Assembly (NCBI GenBank): GCA_945859605.1
Contig: OX243822.1
Span: 3,814,379-3,878,378 of the forward strand
Direction of reading: 5' to 3'
DNA from: Lumbricus rubellus
Lineage: Eukaryota > Annelida > Clitellata > Crassiclitellata > Lumbricidae
DNA length: 64,000 bases
Below are positions 56,056-64,000 of this stretch, in pieces. Position numbers and translations under genes: made by a program. The notes below the pieces were generated by a model. The model was not told the DNA's origin, searched no databases, and worked only from the letters and a program-made list of their open reading frames with translations. Each line of letters begins with the position of its first letter. The first letter of the stretch is position 1.

Positions 56056-56251
56056 TCCTCCTATTACAATTACTCAGCGACCATTCAAACGTCTGTAAAT
56101 TCCACGGAGACACAAGTTCACTTAAAATAATTCTAAACGTCACAAACAACAATTTCCACTGAGAACATCAACATCATGTAGAGAGGTCACCAGAAGGTCA
56201 CGAGGTCCCTAAAGACACCAATGACGTCACCACGGGGTCACCGTGGTGACC

Positions 56252-57580
56252 CCGATTTCTGGCGCCCTTTCTTTCTCCGCGCTTAGGACACGCTCTATTT
56301 TCGCACCATAAACAGTGGGTGATTTTTAGGAATTATTTCAATATTATTTTGTTGCGCAATTGTTTAACGATGCAGCCAATCACTTAAATAATTTGGACGA
56401 GTCGCACTTTTATATAGCATTGACTGCATCAATGTTAGAGGTGTGTAAGTAAAGTGATTTTTTAAAGATTTATTGAGTTGTTTTTCAAAAGTAACTTGGG
56501 TAATTTGCTCGAACTCCATTTCTATAGAATTGATGAAATCAATCTTAACCCTCGAGTGCCCAAGGGAGGGGGGTCCGACCGGACCCCAGGCCTGTTTTCC
56601 CCGGATAACTTTTTAAAGGCTATGAATCTGCAGAAACGCTTTTAGGTATTCCTAGGCCAACCATTTGGGCATAGAATGGTATATTTTTCGTGAGTATTGT
56701 CCTACCCTGCACCCCACAATCACAGCATATACTAAGGGTACCGCATGATATTCGGCTGATATTCACACACGCGTATAGGTTTCCTTCGGTAAATAACGCA
56801 AACAAGCATAAAATGTATCACGAGATTATTACACTATTATTTTACACTAGGTGGTGTTATTGTGATATAAGATATATCAATCGATTGCAAATTCATTTGG
56901 GATCACATAGAACTAAATTATGTAACGATATTCCAATCCCTTCTCAAGATATTAACAAAAAACGCTGGGGTCCGCGCGGACCCCCTCCTTGGGCCTTCGT
57001 GTACCAAAAATTACCTTGGGCACTCAAGTGTTAAAGGTGTGTGAAGACACGCTAATAGTTTACCAAGAGTCTAATGACATTTTGAGCTCATGACACCCTA
57101 ATGGAGTTCACAGGGATCAGCATCATTCGTTCAACATCATACGACATCCAGTATAAAGCTAACCTTAGTAACTTCTCTTGTTTACATCTCAATGGCCAAC
57201 ATGCAGGCGAGACAATCCCTTGCTAACGCTGTCAACACTACTTCCATGATACGTCACATTGCAGTGCACAGCACGAAATTCTAATTACTCTCAGAAAATG
57301 TTCAGGGCAACATTTATCAGCTGCTTTTTTATTGTCAGATTTTGAAAAACCCTATCAAGCTTTAAACATATTCATCAGTATTTGAGTAATTCTGTCACCG
57401 CCGAACTCGGGTGTTGCCCGGCCTAAGATTCGATGAGGAAGGAGGGGGAAAGAGAATTTATATATGTCAAAATGCCAGCTGAATTTAATACCTTTAATTG
57501 AGTTATAAAAGCGGCCATGGCAATCAAAAGATGACGTCACTGCTAATAATAGACATCTGTTCAGATTAAGACACCTTTTA
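56252..57580 (+). repeat. Dispersed family A, copy split by a piggyBac-like MITE
   Basis: Same block order as 24395-25256. It is interrupted at the TTAA of the AGGTGTG boundary (56545). Ends AGACACCTTTTAAATTTGAG. Confidence 0.8.
56549..57030. mobile_element. piggyBac-like MITE, 482 bp
   Basis: Ends CCCTCGAGTGCCC and GGGCACTCAAGTG, TTAA on both sides (56545-56548 and 57031-57034). Subterminal GGGGGGTCCGACCGGACCCC hairpin at the left and TCCGCGCGGACCCCC at the right. The same architecture as the 966-bp element, but the sequence differs. Confidence 0.85.
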
Positions 57581-57639
57581 AATTTGAGTACCAGACACGA
57601 TATTTAATTTGAAACTAAAACAGAAATCTTATTAGCCAA

Positions 57640-58900
57640 CCTCTTTTCATCTTCTTTGTAATACTGCGCAATCAGTGCGAGTAACTGCAAGAGATAATTA
57701 TCATTGTTTACATTGCAATGACAAACAAGGCAACACACCATTGCTAACTAGGCATGTGAATTGCCACAAGACGTCGCATTACTTAACGCAACGCAAATTT
57801 CAACTGCTTTTTATCGTCAGGATTTGAATTGGCTTTTGTAGTAAGTTGCGAACGATAGGGTTGCCTTTCTTCTAGTACAAACAGGAAATGAAAATGCCAA
57901 CCATGCGTTTTATCGTTTAGAAAGCAAGTTTAGGGAGACTTTGACTAGCTAGTCATCGTTCATTATCAGTTCCCGACGCCAGTCATTGTAAGGCTATGGG
58001 TATACGAATATCTTATCCCTGTGGTTTTTTTCTTTGTTGCATTTCACGAATTTTTGCAGTTTTGAGGATTAATTTTTGGAACGATATGCATTGTTCAATC
58101 TTTGAAAATGTTCAGGGCTTAACGACACTGTTTCATATCGAAGATGATTAGTGTCGGAGGCAGAGAACAACCTCACACTCCACTTTTATATTGCGACCGA
58201 GCCACCCGCTGTAAAGATCCCCGCCCGGGAATTGAACCTGGGCCGCCAGCGCGGCGAGCGGGCTACAACCCACTCGACCACGCAGGATCAATCTTTGCAC
58301 GTCGCGCTTTATTATAGCATTGAGAGAATTAATGTTAAAGGTGTCTAAAGGCAGGTTAACTATGAACAGTTTGTTGACATTTTAAGCTCATGACTATCTA
58401 ATGGAGTCCCCATGCATCACGTTCTCACGTTCTATTTTATACAAGGTGTATTAATTTCAAGCTGAGTAATTTGAACATAACTGATCCTGCTTACATCGCA
58501 ATGGCCAACAATGCGATAAAATAAGTCTTGCCAAAAGCTGTCAATTACCTTTGCATTACTGAGCACTGCGCAACATTCTAATTGCTTTCACTCGATGCTA
58601 AAGTCGACATTTATTTTATCAACGGATTTTTATTTTCAGGTTTTGAGCAACCTCGTCAAGCTATTACTCGTCAGAATTTAGGAAATTTATGTCGCCGCTA
58701 AACTTTGGTATTGCCAGGCCCAAGTTTTGAGGATGGAGGAGGGAGAGAGAGAAACCATATCTACCGAGATGGAAGTTGAATTTTATTATGGTGAGAAATC
58801 TTGAGCGAGAATGACCCCTGGCGAGCAAAAGGTGTCGTTAATCAATTGAAACTAATAATGAACGACGCTCAGAAAAGTCAGAATACACACCTTTTATAAG
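57640..58900 (+). repeat. Dispersed family B copies
   Basis: Inner words at 57700-57960 parallel 36960-37230. A complete unit runs from TTAAAGGTGTCTAAAGGCAG (58334) to ACACACCTTTTATAAGCTGA (58885). Confidence 0.65.
58217..58290 (-). mobile_element. tRNA-like sequence, pseudogene or SINE head
   Basis: Minus strand begins GATCCTGCGTGGTCGAGTGG and ends near GCGGGGATC, so the first five and last five bases can pair. It has a TGGTCGAGTGG A-box and GGTTCAATTCC B-box. The anticodon arm is GC-rich and irregular. A divergent tRNA gene is possible but less likely than a relic. Confidence 0.45.
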
Positions 58901-59052
58901 CTGACATACTATACCATATGTAATTGAAGCCAAAGTTCAAAACCAGAATTTTAATCCATCGGACAAGATTTCATAAACTGATAATTGTTCCGCATAGTGC
59001 TGTAATATACCGAACAAATTTTTCGAGGGCAACGGCCTCTGTTGTCATAGAC

Positions 59053-60557
59053 CAGCGGTTCTCAACCTGTGGGTCGCGACCCCCACGGGGGTCGCCTGAC
59101 GATTTGCCAGGGGTCGCCTGGCCCCTTCAGAAATTTGCAAAAGATATTGGCCCAATAGCAATTTCAACGCTGTCTACTGCACAATAACAAACTGAAATAA
59201 ATTTTTACTCAAAAGTTAGATTGCGGCAGCCAATTTAATTTTGTCCATTTTAGTTTTCAAATGTAAACTGCGCTTTTGCCATTTTTCTAAAGAAACACAG
59301 GGAGGAATATTTATTGAAGTCTAGACCACCTCTGTGATCACTGAAATCATGAGTATTTTTTTAAAATTATGGCTTAGAATGTTACGGTGCACAAATCCAA
59401 AATATTGGTAACAATTGGGACTGACATTCTGAGGTCTTAAACCATGACTATCAACAGTGAAAAAATTCAAATGACAGTTTAAAATAGGCTACTGATTGGA
59501 AATTTAGAAAAGTTTAAGAATGGAAAGAGGACATTTATTGTAGTCAGAAACCATGTCTTGAGCACTAAAATTATGAAAAAATTGTGATAAAAAGTTCTGA
59601 ACAATGAGAGGAGACACTTTGAAGTCGTAAACCACGACTATCAGCAGTGAAATGATGAAGAGTTTCGTAAAAACGACAGCCTAAAATGGTACATTGCGGG
59701 GTGGAAAATTGTCGACAATGGGGAATGGCACGTACGTCCATTCCCCCAAACTCCTCCCCTGCTCGGTGCATTCATAAGAACACAATTAAAGTTTTTGAAT
59801 TTGCTAGCATCGCAAAACGAATCACTGCAGTAAGGTGAAATGAGTGTTAAGAAAAGAACTATTGACCAATTTTCAGATAGCCTATTGCTTATAATAGTTG
59901 CAGCATGAATACGGAAATTAGAATTAGGTCTTTGTCATGACATTTTATCGCTAGAATCAATGAAACCCAACAAATAAACCGAAGAGCACTATTCAGATAG
60001 GCTGCTAACCATCCTAGCCATGCAGGAAAGCATGACCAGTAGGCCTATTTTTAAGAACAAAGCTGATGATGCCAAGAAGGCACACTTGACTTGAGACAAC
60101 AGGTTTGAAGAATTCCAGAAGACGCTGCAGCTGTTAATTGTATTGTATTGTATTTAAACATTTATAAAGCGCCTCTAGTAGGGTGAACCGTTCAGAGGCG
60201 CTCCCAGTGCGCAAGGCCCAGCGAGAAGAAACAGGTTTTGAAAAGAGACAAAGCAGAGGAGAGACTACCAGACAGAAGTGTAGAGCGAACAGAAGGAGAA
60301 AGGGCATTCCAAAGAGAAGGACCAATTGAGACAAATGATCGAGACTGAGCCATAACAGTTACATCACAAGCCGAATAGGCTTATATAACTTCGACTACTT
60401 CAAACTAAAGGAAACCTCATACAACTGCCAAAACAGTTTTCGATTTATGAGGGTGAAATGTATAACAATGGACACAATCAATTTTGTCGTTGGGGGTCGT
60501 CACAACTTTTGAAATGTTAAAAAGGGGTCGCCGGACTAAAAAGGTTGAGAACCGCTG
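59053..60557. mobile_element. hAT-like transposon, non-autonomous, 1,505 bp
   Basis: Terminal inverted repeats CAGCGGTTCTCAACCT / AGGTTGAGAACCGCTG and a perfect 8-bp target duplication TCATAGAC (59045-59052 and 60558-60565). Subterminal GGGTCGC words at both ends pair as well. No transposase frame. A short SINE-type piece with AAAGCGCCTCT lies inside at about 60130-60250. Confidence 0.92.
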
Positions 60558-60999
60558 TCATAGACCATCGTGGAATCAGGATCCATCCACACTCAAACCA
60601 GACTATAGTTTCCCAAAGTGGTTCCGCGGAACATAAGGGTTCCGCGAGAACAACTTTGAAAAAAGAATATTTTTGGAGAAATTTTGCCGCAATAGGGCCT
60701 ACAAAATTTCAAGCAGCAAGTTTGAAACTAGCGTCAGTCGTCTTTTGTGTTTTGTCCTCACCCGATCTTTCAGTGGTTATAATTATGTTATATATATATA
60801 ATTCCTTTATTAGCTATCCAATTACTATCGTGTATAAGCATAGCTGTCACTGCGGAACGTAACGTAGGTGAGAGCTTTAGGCCTATGTCTGAACCGAGAC
60901 TCAGTAATTTTGGTTATCGTTATCTCGACGAAACATTATAGTCTGAGCATCGCTAAACGAACAGTTTGAAAAGTATATCCAAGTCAGATCTTGCAGCAA

Positions 61000-62035
61000 T
61001 CAAAACGGCGTGATTAGCTATCAATATATAGAAGTAGCATTGAGTATACAGATTTGTTGAACTGATGTGCGCCCTTTCCTTCGACCCAGCGCTTTATGTA
61101 GCATTCTTTTATGGGTTTTTTGCTGTTTTTTTTTTTGGGGGGGGGGGGGGTACAAAGTGAAACATTGACCGTGTTTAAACGATCCCTCCTGCTTCCAGGG
61201 CTTACAGAGGTTAAGCTCGTGCCATAGACCCATGCAGGGTATGTTATACTCTTGAGAGAAGAAGGACTGACTATTATTGTAAACTGGTACATGACTAGTC
61301 AGTAGTAAGCCTAATTATCATAGAGTACATACATGTAGTTTCACTTGGGACTAATATCGAGCGATCTTTGGTTGTGGTTGGATTTGCATATGCATCCGGG
61401 ACTTTGCTGGACCGGCCTCATTCTGGACGCCAGCCTCATTCTGGAACGGCTTCATTCTGGACCGGCCTCAGCGCCACACTCGGCCATTTTGATTTCTTGT
61501 GTTTACGACTCGATTCGAAAAATGGACATCCTGACTGTAACCTACGAATAATCAAACTTCGAAACGACGTATCTCACACTTTTTACTTTTTCTTTGCTCA
61601 AGGTTCCCCTGCTAACCACCCGGATATCGTACACAGACATGGCCCGTGACGCATCATTATTGACGATCTCTGATTGGCTCACCCGTTGCGGCTTCCTATC
61701 CTTTCGATATCAGTCCCAGGTTTCACTTTGATCTTAGCCAAATGAATGAAGATGTTCATTAACACCAGTTGTGGATATTTCTGACACTTATTTATATGGT
61801 CAGTCAAGTGCATTAAAAAAGTATCCTAACGTGGTCATCATATTAACGGGTGTTTATCAAAAATTACGGCACATAGAAACTTCGAATTTGACCGTATTCG
61901 TTCATTGCAATTTTGCCTAATTATTGCGGTATATCTGAGCTATTTGCTAAGAACAGAGGACATGTAATACAAAGAAGTAGAATGTCCCCTATCTAATCTA
62001 TGTTAAAATTACGTGATACTGGCGCCATTAAGCCT
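61000..62035 (+). repeat. Dispersed family C, rearranged copy
   Basis: Left part (61000-61345) and right part (61718-62035) match copies 1 and 3. The middle (61346-61717) is different DNA with four TCATTCTGGACCGGC-type tandem units at 61418-61470. Confidence 0.7.
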
Positions 62036-62384
62036 TGCCAGATAGAAAGACAGAGCGAACTGATGGCGGAAGTCCATTCCGTAGAGATGGACTTCTCTAT
62101 GGAGACAAAGCATCTTGATTGAGCCGTTGCTCTCCTGGTACGAGGAACAAAATGAGAGGACCTAAGATGACGTAACGATGTGGCAGAGTGGTGGGCAAAG
62201 CCTGAGATCACAAAGATACTTCGGAGCAAGACCCAATTGACCTGAACTGAGACTTAAAACCCAAAACAAGAACTTTGAATTTATTGTATTCGGGCAGATA
62301 GGTATACAGTCATTGAAGTTGTTCAGTCATGAATTATGGAAAGATGTGTGAGAATCGAGAAACTCGGGCTATCAGTCTATTATT
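62036..62384. other. Unassigned stretch
   Basis: Between two family C copies. No gene, SINE or inverted-repeat ends recognised. Confidence 0.5.
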
Positions 62385-64000
62385 ATAACAGCACTGAATA
62401 CAGATTTGTTGAACTGATGCCCTTTCCTTCGACCCGCGTGCAGCGCTCTATGTAGCGTTTTATTTTATTTGTTTTTGTTGTTTTTTGGGGGTGGGGGTGG
62501 GGGGTGGGGGGTGGGGGGTGGGGGGGTTCAAAGTGAAACATACTTACCTATACTTACCATGACCGAACGGTCCCTCCTGCTAAGGGCTTACAGAGTTTTA
62601 CCTCGTGCCATTGACCCTTGCAGGCTGCACTCTTGGGAGTAGTATAAATTGTACCACTCCTAGAGTACATAATAGTTTCACTTTGAACTTAGCCAAAAGG
62701 CCGAGTAGCGATAACACCTCAAATATTTCTGAAACTTATATAGGGTCGGTGAAATGCATTAAAAAAGTATCTAACGAGAGCATCATATTAACGAATGTTT
62801 ATCGAAAATTACGCCATCTAGAAACTTCGAATTTGATCGTATTCGTTCATTGCAATTTTGCCTAATTAATGCAGTATATCTAAGATATTTATGAAGAAGA
62901 AAGGATATGTAAAAAGAAAAAGTAGAATGTTCCCTATCTAATCTATGTTAAAATTATTACGTGATACTGGCGCCATTAGGCCTAGCTGCGGACTTTTGGC
63001 GTCGTCCGTTGTCATTGGCAACCATTATTATAATTGCGTTTTCAATGAGGAAAAGCGTTGAATAATAATTAATTTTAAGCGATTGTAAATTATAGGCCGT
63101 AAAATAACGTAGGCCCTTTTAAAGCGGAGCTCATTCAGTGCCCAGCCACGTAAACCTGTAATAGACTATGCCGTAGACCTGGAACACAAAACAACACTGT
63201 GTTAGTGTTATAGCACATAGTTATACCTTGTGCTCTTAATTCCTCAATGGAGTGGATGGATGGATCCAGATTTGACGATTGCTTATGACAACAGAGGCCG
63301 TTGCCCTAGAAAAAAGGTGTTTGGCATATTACAGCTTTTTAATGGAGTCTTCACAAGTTTCATTTATATCAGATTCGTTAGAGTTAACCTGAGTAACAGT
63401 ACTGTCAGATGATTAGTTACACCCTTGTTAATTATTTCAGTAGCTTTCAACTTTCAGTTGTATATTTTGTGAACGAGACCCCAAGATCCTAGTCAGTTCC
63501 ACGTTTTGCGCGACGTGCATTATTATTACATCGATTAACTTAATGTTAAAGGTGTCTAAAGAATAGGTCAATTTATCGAGCATTTAGTTATACTTTGTGT
63601 TCAAGCCTGCTTATTAAATCTTCACTCGTCTTATTTTATATCAGATTCATCAAAGTTAGTCTGAATTGCTGGAAGAGATAGCTTTGTTTACATTACAATT
63701 ACAAACAAGGTAACACACCATTGCTAATTCTGCATGTGTATTGCCACGAAATGTCGCATTACAGAACGCAATGCAAATTGCAACTGCTTTTTATAGTCAG
63801 GATTTGAACTGGCCTTAACATGACCAACTGACCCTGTTGACATCTCAATGGCAAACATGCAGGGTGAGACATTCCCTTGCTTACGCTGTCAACAGTACTG
63901 CCGTGAGTCTTCTCCGGACAGCGCAAAGGAATTTTTTTTATTTGATCTCAAACAAGGCTCATGGCAACATTTATCAGTTGCTTTTTATAGTCAGGTTTTG
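62385..64000 (+). repeat. Dispersed family C copy 3 followed by a family B copy
   Basis: Colinear with 38040-39400 (family C, the GGATGGATGGATCCAGATTT block, then TTAAAGGTGTCT at 63544). Family B words continue to the window edge. Confidence 0.75.

Overview
The window is eukaryotic, from an animal with long introns and a repeat-rich genome. The main evidence is a spliced TRPV-type cation channel gene on the minus strand, a two-exon gene resembling FAM167 on the plus strand, tRNA-derived SINEs, hAT-like and piggyBac-like short transposons, a Ty3/gypsy-type LTR retrotransposon and many micro- and minisatellites. The channel resembles invertebrate Nanchung/OCR-type TRPVs, and the short words TACATGTA and TAGGCCTA recur throughout. 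I read this as a marine invertebrate, possibly an echinoderm or another non-vertebrate deuterostome; the phylum is inference.

Region by region. 1-19,779 (minus): eleven consecutive exons of the TRPV gene, from the start codon to the fifth transmembrane helix, where the window ends. The exons chain in phase to 567 codons. Eight of the ten introns carry their own large tandem array, including 24 identical copies of a 41-bp unit and a 4.3-kb array of 21-bp units. 19,780-20,095 holds six regularly spaced CCAAT boxes in the presumed promoter. 20,100-24,400: degenerate and simple repeats and a small hAT-like element. 24,400-28,300: two copies of a dispersed repeat family, one split by a piggyBac-like MITE.

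28,297-34,748: a complete, recently inserted LTR retrotransposon with 1,164-bp LTRs that differ at three positions and a 5-bp target duplication. It keeps an 872-codon gag-protease frame. It has lost reverse transcriptase and integrase and retains only a broken RNase H remnant, so it probably moves with help from other elements. 34,750-41,200: layered copies of dispersed families, SINEs and a hAT-like MITE.

41,230-46,020: the FAM167-like gene, preceded by a degenerate GTTCCAG array and a cluster of TGATAA words, interrupted by a 2-kb intron with a 600-nt pyrimidine tract, and followed directly by a 435-bp trinucleotide/hexanucleotide array. 46,000-64,000: intergenic, made of dispersed repeats, SINEs, simple repeats, a 1.5-kb hAT-like element with a perfect 8-bp target duplication, and a piggyBac-like MITE. 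Several transposons sit in repeats that also occur without the insertion elsewhere in the window, so the sequence before insertion can be read directly.

There is no operon-like organisation. The two genes look functionally unrelated: one is a membrane cation channel subunit likely used in sensory cells, the other a small, probably intracellular protein of unknown role.
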